From assembly GCA_002453155.1 (NCBI GenBank), contig DKGG01000005.1, forward strand, positions 1 through 32,692: a stretch of DNA of 32,692 nucleotides. The letters run 5' to 3'. The notes beneath the pieces were generated by a model. It was not told the DNA's origin and made no database searches. It saw nothing but the letters and a program-made list of their open reading frames with translations. The position numbers were made by a program, and so were the translations under genes. This stretch comes from Bdellovibrionaceae bacterium UBA6776. GTDB taxonomy: Bacteria; Bdellovibrionota; Bdellovibrionia; Bdellovibrionales; UBA1609. Positions 1 through 6,455 of the stretch are shown piece after piece (position 1 is the first letter of the stretch; every line of letters begins with the position of its first letter).

Positions 1-336
1 ACCACAACTATTTACGGAGAACCCGGTCCTTTTTAAAGATTCTTATTTATGAAGGTTTTAATTTTCCAAGCGACCTCTAAACGTTGCGGCATTGGGATGT
101 TTTTTTTAAAAATATTTTGACAGGTTTTAAGAGGGAATTCTTTGCCTACTCCGTCGAATTCAAATGTCTATTTAAAGGGGCGCGGTTGTCTCGACAAGAC
201 CTCATACAGTCGTCTTTTAATCGCTACACCATGGGCCTCTCCCCTTTTACAAAAAGTCTGTAAAGACCAAGTGAGAACGTAAAAATCAAAAAATAAATCC
301 CGTGATATGTTCTCTGAAAACAAAAAAGGAACTCTC
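1..336 (+). other. Non-coding leader of HNH gene copy 1
   Basis: No convincing gene lies in these 336 bases. Positions 77-90 hold CTAAACGTTGCGGC, which also occurs upstream of the second HNH gene (minus strand, 32431-32418). It is followed by a T-rich/A-rich tract and TTGACA at 117-122, which could be a -35 element, though no good -10 follows at 16-18 bp. The rest of the leader is unlike that of the second copy. Confidence 0.5.
77..128 (+). promoter_or_regulatory. Conserved 5' block of HNH copy 1
   Basis: This block begins with CTAAACGTTGCGGC (77-90), identical to the minus-strand block upstream of HNH copy 2, and continues with a similar T-run, A-rich stretch, TTTGAC and GGTTTT. It lies 260 nt before the start codon at 337; the second copy lies 258 nt before its start. 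It could be a promoter or regulator site, or the conserved left end of a mobile unit. Confidence 0.5.
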
Positions 337-1104
337 ATGAAACTTCACCAAGAATTACTTGAACTCCGACAAACCGAAAAACGAATCACTTCAGAAATTT
401 TAACCAAGCTTCAAGAAATGGAAAATTGCAGAGGCTACCTAAAAATGGGACACTCTTCTCTTGTTGACTACTTGGTCCGAGGACTCGGTTACTCGGAAGC
501 TACCGCATACCAAAGGCAGGCATGTGTGCGGCTGGCCCGCGAAATTCCTGAGATCAAAGAAAAGATCGACAGTGGAGATTTAAGTCTGACAGCCATTTCG
601 ACTGCCTACAAACACCTTCGAGGAAAACCTATTGGAGAAAAAAGACATCTTCTCAAATCCATAGAAAACAGATCTTCTAGAGAAGTAAAAAAGATGTTCT
701 TAGAGCCAATGACGCCCTTGAAAATTCAAAAGACCGAATATGCAGACAAAGTCTATTTGCGCCTAGAACTGACTCATGAACAAAATCAAAGGCTCGAAAA
801 ACTAAAAGCACTAAGATCACACAAACACAGCATCGAAAGCCTTTTGGTAGAGTTCATAGAAAAAGAATTGAAAAACTATGAAAACACAAAATTCAAACTT
901 TCAAACTCCAAGAACCCTCGCCAAATTCCCAAGCGCTTGAGAAACTCTGTGTTGAAAAGTTCCGGCTACAAATGCCAATTCCCAGGATGCGAATCAAAAT
1001 ATTTTTTACAAATCGATCACATTCACCCGGTTCGCAGGGGCGGCAAACAAAATCCAGAAAACCTTCAAGTTCTTTGCGCCACACACAACCAACAGAAAGG
1101 ATGA
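337..1104 (+). CDS. HNH endonuclease, copy 1
   Basis: A 255-residue protein with a helical N-terminal region (about residues 1-130, DUF222-like in style: charged helices, then a GLGYSEATAYQR segment) and a C-terminal HNH nuclease domain. Visible in the HNH domain are a zinc-binding C213xxxxC218, the D227-H228 metal/catalytic pair, a GG turn at 235-236, N242, and C247 with H250-N251. The start is set at the ATG at 337, not the in-frame ATG at 307, because AAGGA sits just upstream and because the paralogue at 31373-32173 begins to align exactly here (MKLHQELLEL versus MKIHNELLEL). HNH proteins of this kind nick or cut DNA; the target is unknown. It is clearly paralogous to the right-hand HNH gene but lacks that copy's 12-residue linker before the HNH domain. 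No structured repeat is visible downstream. Function as a homing-type or mobile-element nuclease is inference. Confidence 0.85.
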   Translation: MKLHQELLELRQTEKRITSEILTKLQEMENCRGYLKMGHSSLVDYLVRGLGYSEATAYQRQACVRLAREIPEIKEKIDSGDLSLTAISTAYKHLRGKPIGEKRHLLKSIENRSSREVKKMFLEPMTPLKIQKTEYADKVYLRLELTHEQNQRLEKLKALRSHKHSIESLLVEFIEKELKNYENTKFKLSNSKNPRQIPKRLRNSVLKSSGYKCQFPGCESKYFLQIDHIHPVRRGGKQNPENLQVLCATHNQQKG

Positions 1105-1243
1105 AAGATAATACTTCCAATTACAGATTCTTATTTTACCCAGATCCATCTAAAAACTTTTCAAAGAGGGTGGGACTGAAGGCATGGGCCTACACTCCAC
1201 GGGGATTTTTGGTAGGACTAGGGAACTCGAGGGAGGGGAACTT

Positions 1244-1918
1244 ATGGGGAAACCGTTTGGTAGAAAACCAAAAAATCAGCAAGCTTACTCACATTCTAAA
1301 CATTCTAAAAAATCAGCTTTTGCAATTGTACTGACTGCATTCACAGCACTCCTTCACACTCAAGCAAGCGCAAGCACGCAAATCCCACAACACAGCCTCG
1401 TTGGAGAAACACTTCCCTTAGAAGTTCTTGAAGACCGCACTCCCAATGAAGTCTACAGGGATTTTTGCCTGCGCTTTCCTTCCGAGTGCCAAATCCAATC
1501 CCAATTTACAGACCAGGATCTTCCTGACCTTAGCGATCCTCAGGTGGAAATGGCACTTCGCCAGACTCAACAAGCGGTCAATGAAGAGATTCACTTCCAA
1601 CTGGATCAAATCACCTACAACAAAGAGGAATACTGGTCGCTTCCCCTCTCGGGCTTTGGAGACTGCGAAGACAACGCCCTTGAAAAAAGACACCGCCTGC
1701 GCGCCTTAGGAATTCCAAACAGCGCCCTTCGAATGGCCACAGCCTTCCACAAAGAAAAGTATTACGCCCACGCCCTCCTGATCGTCCGCACTCAACAAGG
1801 TCCCATCGTCCTCGACCAAGACAGCTCACAGCCCTTAAGGCTTAAAGACGCACCCTATATTTTTGAATCGGCAGAACGCTCCAACGGAATGTGGGAGCGC
1901 TATCTTCAAGATTGGTAA
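1244..1918 (+). CDS. Exported transglutaminase-like cysteine peptidase (BTLCP family)
   Basis: A 224-residue protein with a positively charged N-terminus, a hydrophobic stretch at about 24-38 and an ASAS cleavage region near residue 43, so it is probably secreted to the periplasm. The body matches the bacterial transglutaminase-like cysteine proteinase pattern: VNEEIHF...EYWSLP, then FGDCED with the presumed nucleophile C141, KRHRLRALG, YAHALLIV with H176, and VLDQD with D191. The family includes LapG-like periplasmic proteases that process surface proteins; the substrate here is unknown. The start at 1244 is chosen because GGGAGGGG lies just upstream and it gives a proper signal peptide; a longer frame from 1184 has neither. 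The gene is convergent with the small membrane protein gene on the other strand, only 9 bases apart. Confidence 0.75.
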   Translation: MGKPFGRKPKNQQAYSHSKHSKKSAFAIVLTAFTALLHTQASASTQIPQHSLVGETLPLEVLEDRTPNEVYRDFCLRFPSECQIQSQFTDQDLPDLSDPQVEMALRQTQQAVNEEIHFQLDQITYNKEEYWSLPLSGFGDCEDNALEKRHRLRALGIPNSALRMATAFHKEKYYAHALLIVRTQQGPIVLDQDSSQPLRLKDAPYIFESAERSNGMWERYLQDW

Positions 1919-1927
1919 TAAGAAATT

Positions 1928-2182
1928 TTATTTCGACTTTTCGTCTTTTGAAGCGGGCAAACGAATTTCGCCTTCGCCATCCACTTTGTCTGGCGCAATT
2001 TTTAAAGCTTCAAAGCGCTCGGGACGAACAGACGTCGAAGGCTCAATGGCCGATTGCTTCCAAGCGGCATGTGCCTGTCTGCGGCGTTCGAATTCGGTAG
2101 GAGATCCATCTTTGTGAAGAAAAAAGAAAACGCCCGCAAATCCAAAAACCAAAAGAATTATTGCGATCCATAGATTTTTCAA
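1928..2182 (-). CDS. Small single-pass membrane protein, unknown function
   Basis: An 84-residue protein with one N-terminal transmembrane helix (about residues 4-21, KNLWIAIILLVFGFAGVFFF) followed by a hydrophilic, charged tail rich in E, R and K. It starts with TTG; GGGGGAG lies at good distance upstream, which supports that start. I recognise no domain. It may be a small inner-membrane anchor with its tail on either side. It is read alone, between the convergent peptidase gene and the ahcY terminator region. Confidence 0.55.
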   Translation of the reverse strand: MKNLWIAIILLVFGFAGVFFFLHKDGSPTEFERRRQAHAAWKQSAIEPSTSVRPERFEALKIAPDKVDGEGEIRLPASKDEKSK

Positions 2183-2296
2183 AATTCCACTCCCCCGTTT
2201 GAATCCCTCAAAGACCCTACCCTTTTAAGTATGGCCTGGAACCACACCCGTTCGCAAGGTCCTAGACCTGGGACTTGGGCCTTGGTCCCACAAAAA

Positions 2297-2336
2297 GAAA
2301 AGGCCCAAGAGCTTAAGAGCTTTTGAGCCTTTTTTA
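2297..2336 (-). terminator. Rho-independent terminator of the map-ahcY unit (possibly bidirectional)
   Basis: Arms at 2302-2313 and 2318-2329 pair 11 of 12 positions around a 4-nt loop. On the minus strand the hairpin is followed by TTTTCTTTTT, just past the ahcY stop; on the plus strand it is followed by TTTTTT, so it may stop transcription both ways. A second, weaker hairpin (TGGGAC/GTCCCA) lies at 2270-2291. Confidence 0.8.
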
Positions 2337-2358
2337 TGATTCTGGTTTTTCGAAAAAA

Positions 2359-3717
2359 CTAGTATCGATAGTGTTCTGGTTTGAAAGGACCTTTGGTGTT
2401 CAAACCAAGATACTTTGCTTGTTTGGTAGAAAGCTTGGTCAAACGCACTCCCAATTTTGGAAGGTGAAGTGCGGCCACTTTCTCGTCCAATTCTTTTGGA
2501 AGACGATAAACGCCCACATCTTGATAAGTTGCGCGGTTTACCCAAAGCTCCATCTGAGCCAACACTTGGTTGGTGAAAGAGTTGCTCATCACAAAAGAAG
2601 GGTGACCGGTTCCACAACCCAAGTTCACCAATCGGCCTTTGGCCAAGACGATGATCTCGCGGCCATCTTTGAAAGAGTGAATGTCCACTTGAGGTTTGAT
2701 TTCACGCATTTTGGTGTTCTTGTTCAACCAAGCCATATCGATTTCGATGTCGAAGTGACCGATGTTGCAAACAATTGCCCCGTGTTTCATCTTTTTGAAA
2801 TGCTTTTCAGTGATGATGTCGCAGCATCCAGTGGCCGTTACAAAAATATCCGCTTCTGAAGCGATGTCTTCCATGGTCACCACTTGGTAACCTTCCATAG
2901 ACGCTTGAAGGGCACAGATGGGATCCACTTCAGTGATCAAAACCCGTGCTCCAAGACCTCTCAAAGATCCGGCACAACCTTTACCCACATCTCCGTATCC
3001 AGCAACCACAACAATTTTACCGGCAACCATGGTGTCCGTAGCGCGCTTGATAGAATCTGCCAAAGACTCTCTGCAACCATAAAGGTTGTCGAATTTTGAT
3101 TTTGTCACAGAGTCATTGATGTTGATGGCAGGAACTTTTAATTTTTTTGCCTTGTGAAGCTTTTCCAAGTTGTGAACTCCCGTGGTGGTTTCCTCAGAAA
3201 TTCCCAAGATGTTTTCCATCAACTCTTCATAACGCTCTTCGTGCATCATGTTGGTGAGGTCGCCCCCATCATCAAGAATCAAATCGTATCCTTTGTCGCC
3301 CCAACCTTCGATGGTTTGCTCGATGCACCAGTTGAACTCCTCTTCGGTTTCGCCTTTCCAAGCAAAAACAGGAATTCCTGCAGCGGCCATGGCCACTGCG
3401 GCATGATCTTGAGTAGAGAAAATGTTGCAAGAGCTCCAACGGACCTTCGCACCCAAATCAATCAAAGTCTCAATCAACACAGCGGTCTGAATGGTCATGT
3501 GAAGACAACCGGCAATGCGTGCGCCTTTCAAAGGCTTGGTCTTTCCGTACTCTTCACGAAGAGCCATCAAACCGGGCATTTCTGTTTCGGCAATTTTAAT
3601 TTCTTCACGTCCCCAACGGGCAAGATCTTGAAAAACTTTGGGATCTTCCATCGCCGCCTTGCATACTCGGTAATCCGAAAAACCGGATTTCTTAGTGGAT
3701 TTTGAGGCCTTGGCCAT
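2359..3717 (-). CDS. ahcY: S-adenosylhomocysteine hydrolase
   Basis: Hydrolyses S-adenosylhomocysteine to adenosine and homocysteine in the cytoplasm, which relieves product inhibition of methyltransferases. The 452-residue sequence shows the family landmarks: HMTIQTAVLIETL near the N-terminus, STQDHAAVA, the NAD-binding GYGDVGKGCAGSLRGLGARV loop, NIGHFD, GRLVNLGCGTGHPSFVMS, and the terminal KPEHYRY in which the last lysine/tyrosine reach the partner subunit's NAD site. The start at 3717 is preferred because AGGAGG lies 7 bases upstream. An in-frame GTG at 3780 also has AGGAAGG upstream and would add 21 basic residues, so an alternative start is possible. It lies downstream of map on the same strand (110 bases apart) and ends in a strong terminator. 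Confidence 0.95.
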   Translation of the reverse strand: MAKASKSTKKSGFSDYRVCKAAMEDPKVFQDLARWGREEIKIAETEMPGLMALREEYGKTKPLKGARIAGCLHMTIQTAVLIETLIDLGAKVRWSSCNIFSTQDHAAVAMAAAGIPVFAWKGETEEEFNWCIEQTIEGWGDKGYDLILDDGGDLTNMMHEERYEELMENILGISEETTTGVHNLEKLHKAKKLKVPAININDSVTKSKFDNLYGCRESLADSIKRATDTMVAGKIVVVAGYGDVGKGCAGSLRGLGARVLITEVDPICALQASMEGYQVVTMEDIASEADIFVTATGCCDIITEKHFKKMKHGAIVCNIGHFDIEIDMAWLNKNTKMREIKPQVDIHSFKDGREIIVLAKGRLVNLGCGTGHPSFVMSNSFTNQVLAQMELWVNRATYQDVGVYRLPKELDEKVAALHLPKLGVRLTKLSTKQAKYLGLNTKGPFKPEHYRY

Positions 3718-3827
3718 GGGTTTTCCTCCTTTGAGCGGACGACGATTGGTCTTTGTTTTCGCTGTAATCATTTGAGCCACAATAAATTCCTTCCTGGTGG
3801 GGTTGGTTAGATCTTCAAAACTTTGTC

Positions 3828-4601
3828 TCAGTTTTCCAAAAAGGTCAAAACTTCATGACCTTCATCTGTGATTAAAATTGTGTGTTCAAATTGGGCAGAA
3901 AGGCATCGATCCTTTGCCTTATAGAACTTGTGACTGGAACCGGGGATGTCGAATTCCTCGATGGGAGCCGAGGTCACATTGACCATGGGCTCCACAGTCA
4001 AACAGGTCCACGGGATCAGTTCATCACCACGGCCTTTTTTACCGTGAGAGGGCACAAAGGGCTCTCCGTGAAAGACCTTTCCAATGCCATGGCCACCAAT
4101 TTCTTTGACCGGATAAAACCCTTGTTTGGTCACATACTTGTTGATTGCAAAGCCAATGTCCCCGGTGGTGGCATGAGGTCCTACTTCTTGAATGCCTCGC
4201 CACATGGCTTCCTTTGCACACTCTGTCAGACGCTTGGCAAGATCACTGACTTCACCCACGTAGAAGGTGGCTGAGGTGTCTCCGTAAAAACCATCTTTGA
4301 TGGATGTCACATCAATGTTGATGATGTCACCTTCCTTAAGGATCGTCTCGTCGGGAACCCCGTGGCAAATCACATCATTGATGCTGGTGCACACAGACTT
4401 TGGAAAGCCATGGTAGTTTAGCGTGGCGGGAGTGGCCTTGTGATCCATGGTGTATTCATAAACCAAACGGTCAATCTCGTTGGTGGTCATGCCTGGGCGG
4501 ACATTTTCGCCGGCATATTTCAAAGTGCGAGCGGCCAACTGACAGGCTTCGCGCATCAAAGGAATCTCTTCAGGTGTTAACGGAGCTAAAATTCGACTCA
4601 T
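3828..4601 (-). CDS. map: Methionine aminopeptidase, type I
   Basis: Removes the N-terminal methionine from nascent proteins. The 257-residue sequence carries the five metal ligands of the pita-bread fold: D97 (NIDVT), D108 (GDTSATF), H171 (GGHGIG), E204 (TVEPM) and E239 (QFEHT), plus H80 in the NDVICHG substrate loop and H178. Length fits the type I enzyme; there is no N-terminal zinc finger. A short insertion lies before the last strand (about 213-232, GSSHKFYKAKD). No good ribosome binding site is visible before the ATG. It is the first gene of a likely map-ahcY transcription unit, with the small exported protein gene just upstream on the same strand. Confidence 0.95.
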   Translation of the reverse strand: MSRILAPLTPEEIPLMREACQLAARTLKYAGENVRPGMTTNEIDRLVYEYTMDHKATPATLNYHGFPKSVCTSINDVICHGVPDETILKEGDIINIDVTSIKDGFYGDTSATFYVGEVSDLAKRLTECAKEAMWRGIQEVGPHATTGDIGFAINKYVTKQGFYPVKEIGGHGIGKVFHGEPFVPSHGKKGRGDELIPWTCLTVEPMVNVTSAPIEEFDIPGSSHKFYKAKDRCLSAQFEHTILITDEGHEVLTFLEN

Positions 4602-4635
4602 AGACTCAAAGGTTTAACAGAAGTGGCGGGTCGGC

Positions 4636-4920
4636 TCAACGGGAGATCGGCTTTAATTGGACTGAAAACGAGGACCTGGATGAGGTTTTTGGCGCTGTCA
4701 CAGACCGCCCCTGCCTCTTCTTCGAATTCTTAAGGGCATGCCCTGCCCCTTGAGGCCCACGGCCTTGAGACATCTTTTCGGACATGTCTTCTGCCAATCG
4801 GACGCTGACCACTTCGCGCCGGTGAATCTCTTTGTCGAAGTTGAGGGCCCAGCACGAGGAGGAAAGGAGGAAGCTTAACAAAAAGAAGGTCTCAAATTTC
4901 AACCAACCCAAAGCTTTCAA
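4636..4920 (-). CDS. Small exported basic protein, unknown function
   Basis: A 94-residue product if read from the TTG at 4920, which has AAGGAG 8 bases upstream; a GTG at 4947 is an alternative. The N-terminus is a plausible Sec signal peptide: a lysine, then FFLLSFLLSSSCWA, with cleavage near residue 25. The mature part is basic and rich in S, K and R, with no domain I recognise. It sits 34 bases before map on the same strand and may share its transcript. Confidence 0.5.
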   Translation of the reverse strand: MKALGWLKFETFFLLSFLLSSSCWALNFDKEIHRREVVSVRLAEDMSEKMSQGRGPQGAGHALKNSKKRQGRSVTAPKTSSRSSFSVQLKPISR

Positions 4921-5228
4921 CTCGTCCGCTCCTTTTGCTTCGAACACACAGGAATCTCTTCCGGCCTTTTCCCTGGCCGGGCCCTATATTTGATTTTTTA
5001 AACGCAAACCTAATGGATTCTCTTAAAGCAAAAGTTGTTCCGAGTGGGAAATTTGAAGGAACTCAACGATACGGGCCGGAGGGGGGATTTTTTCAATGGG
5101 ATCGAGGTGTTAAGTGGGTTCGAACTTTTTGACGATGGTGTAGAGCTTTCATTTCCATCGATGAGTAAAATAAAAAACCCAAGGCCGATTGGACCTTGGG
5201 TCTTTTTCAATCCAAATGGATCAGGCTC
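4921..5228. other. Intergenic stretch, no confident gene
   Basis: This stretch holds the terminator of the histone-like gene (5172-5201) and little else that I can support. A 39-codon plus-strand frame at 5013-5132 reads like protein (KFEGTQRYGPEGGFFQWD) but has no ribosome binding site. A one-base shift in its final T-run would extend it, so it may be a decayed or chance frame. Confidence 0.4.
5172..5201 (-). terminator. Terminator of the histone H1/SWIB gene
   Basis: A perfect 8-bp inverted repeat (ACCCAAGG at 5177-5184 with CCTTGGGT at 5194-5201) followed on the minus strand by TTTTTTA. It lies just past the stop at 5229. Confidence 0.8.
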
Positions 5229-5714
5229 TTACGACAAGTGCTTGCTTACAAGCTTAGTCATTTCGAACATGCTCACTTGGTTCTTTCCAAAAACGCCTTT
5301 CAATTTTGCATCAGCGTTGATGTTTCTTCTGTTTTTAGCGTCTTGAAGGTTGTTCTTACGGATGTAAGCCCAAAGCTTCTTAACAACTTCAGTGCGAGGA
5401 ATTGGTTTAGAACCAATCACTTCTGCCAATTGACTGCTAGGAGTCAAAGGCTTCATGAAAGCAGGATTTGGCTTTCTTTTTGTTTTAGTTTTTTTCGCAG
5501 CTTTTTTAGAAGCCTTCTTAGGAGCGGCTTTTTTAGACGCTTTTTTTGAAGTCTTCGCAGCAGCTTTCTTAGAAGTCTTCTTAGAAGCTTTTTTCGCTAC
5601 TTTTTTAGAAGCCTTTTTTGAGGTCTTCTTAGCTACTTTTTTAGAAGCTTTTTTTGAAGCTTTCTTAGATGTCTTTTTTGCAGCGGCTTTCTTTGACGCT
5701 TTTTTCTTTGCCAT
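5229..5714 (-). CDS. Histone H1-like tail fused to SWIB domain
   Basis: A 161-residue DNA-associated protein. Residues 1 to about 80 are an almost pure lysine/alanine/serine/threonine tail built from KKASKKA-type repeats, like the bacterial histone H1 homologues and the C-terminal tail of eukaryotic H1. Residues about 83-160 form a SWIB/MDM2-type domain (NPAFMKPLTPSSQLAEVIG, then RTEVVKKLWAYIRKNNLQD, INADAKLKGVFG and FEMTKLVSKHL). The tail should bind DNA through charge. SWIB domains occur in chlamydial and plant proteins and in chromatin remodelling factors, so a nucleoid-compacting or organising role is likely. GGGAGGG precedes the ATG, a promoter candidate lies at 5770-5798 and a terminator at 5172-5201, so it is probably a single-gene unit. 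The long repetitive plus-strand frame opposite it is a mirror of the repeats, not a gene. Confidence 0.9.
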   Translation of the reverse strand: MAKKKASKKAAAKKTSKKASKKASKKVAKKTSKKASKKVAKKASKKTSKKAAAKTSKKASKKAAPKKASKKAAKKTKTKRKPNPAFMKPLTPSSQLAEVIGSKPIPRTEVVKKLWAYIRKNNLQDAKNRRNINADAKLKGVFGKNQVSMFEMTKLVSKHLS

Positions 5715-5769
5715 TTTAATTTCCCTCCCTAAAGGATAATTTGTTCTTACTTATGGCTTGCACAAGAAG

Positions 5770-5798
5770 ATGATACTTAAACGTAAACCTTTGTCCAA
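5770..5798 (-). promoter_or_regulatory. Candidate promoter of the histone H1/SWIB gene
   Basis: On the minus strand TATCAT (5775-5770) lies 17 bp after TTGGAC (5798-5793). The -10 matches consensus at 5 of 6 positions; the -35 is weaker. It precedes the start codon by about 55 bases. Confidence 0.45.
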
Positions 5799-5834
5799 AG
5801 AAAAATTTGACCCCCCTCTCTTTTTTTTGGACCA

Positions 5835-6099
5835 CCCCCCGCTCTGAAAACATCAAGTTTCCCCTCTGAAAACCCGATAACACTTCCATGGAGACAGCAA
5901 CTTTTCATGACATTTTAATTCAAAAAATGGGGAACGAATCCCCCTCTGAAACCCTCCATGAAAAAACACGAAATGCTTTCCAGCAAAGTGTTTCAAGCAT
6001 TTCTGATTCTCTTTTTTTTATTCATGTGGAAGGTCCTCGAGTGAACCTAAGACAGGCCTATCCGCCCCCTCTGAAAAAGACCAAATCCCCCTCTGAAAA
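5835..6099 (+). repeat. Five dispersed copies of a CCCCCTCTGAAA motif
   Basis: Copies of CCCCTCTGAAA or a close variant lie at 5835-5850 (with one inserted G), 5861-5872, 5940-5951, 6065-6077 and 6087-6099. The first two are upstream of the 5888 start and three lie inside the gene in two different reading frames (SPSE and PPLK). The conservation is therefore at DNA level and is not an amino-acid repeat. Confidence 0.6.
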
Positions 6100-6382
6100 T
6101 GGGTCAAAAACCTCCCCTTTGGAGGCCAAAAAAAATATTGTCTTCCGAGTCAAAAAACAGGATTTAGACCCGTCTGGACAGTCCAAGTGGGCAAGATTTG
6201 AGAAAATGGTGGGTCAAAATTTTGGCGATTCTGTCTCGGAAACAGAAGTTTTAAAGAGTTTTCGAGTGCATTTGAAAGCCCACCATCCGGACTTGAACGG
6301 CGGAAAGTCCGGCGACTTCGCACTGATGGTGCGAGTGAAAAACGAACTGATTCAAGTTCTAAAACAGAACTCCCCAGAATAA
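5888..6382 (+). CDS. J-domain-like protein
   Basis: A 164-residue soluble protein. The last 50 residues resemble a J domain: ETEVLKSFRVHLKAHHPDLN, then GGKSGDFALMVRVKNELIQVL, with the HPD motif that J-proteins use to stimulate Hsp70 ATPase. The helix before HPD and the helix after fit the fold, though the first J-domain helix is not evident, so this may be a degenerate member. Residues 1-110 are polar and unrecognised. Partner and function are unknown. The start lacks a clear ribosome binding site. Three copies of the DNA motif CCCCCTCTGAAA lie inside the gene and two upstream. Confidence 0.55.
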   Translation: METATFHDILIQKMGNESPSETLHEKTRNAFQQSVSSISDSLFFIHVEGPRVNLRQAYPPPLKKTKSPSENGSKTSPLEAKKNIVFRVKKQDLDPSGQSKWARFEKMVGQNFGDSVSETEVLKSFRVHLKAHHPDLNGGKSGDFALMVRVKNELIQVLKQNSPE

Positions 6383-6410
6383 AAACGCCGCAAAAGTTGT
6401 CTTTGCGGCG
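6381..6410 (-). terminator. Terminator of ettA
   Basis: CGCCGCAAA (6386-6394) pairs perfectly with TTTGCGGCG (6402-6410) around a 7-nt loop. On the minus strand it is followed by TTTTT, downstream of the ettA stop. It also lies against the stop of the plus-strand J-like gene but has no T-run in that direction. Confidence 0.8.
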
Positions 6411-6455
6411 TCCATGATGGAACTTGAGTTCCCACTTCTTTAAATGACAAAAGAA

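Noticed and set aside
5013..5132. 39-codon plus-strand frame with protein-like composition.
   Set aside because: No ribosome binding site, no homologue recognised, and it overlaps the approach to a terminator; kept only as a remark in the gap entry.
5455..5739. Plus-strand frame of 94 codons with repeated AFLEAFF-type peptides.
   Set aside because: It is the complement of the lysine-rich repeat tail of the histone-like gene.
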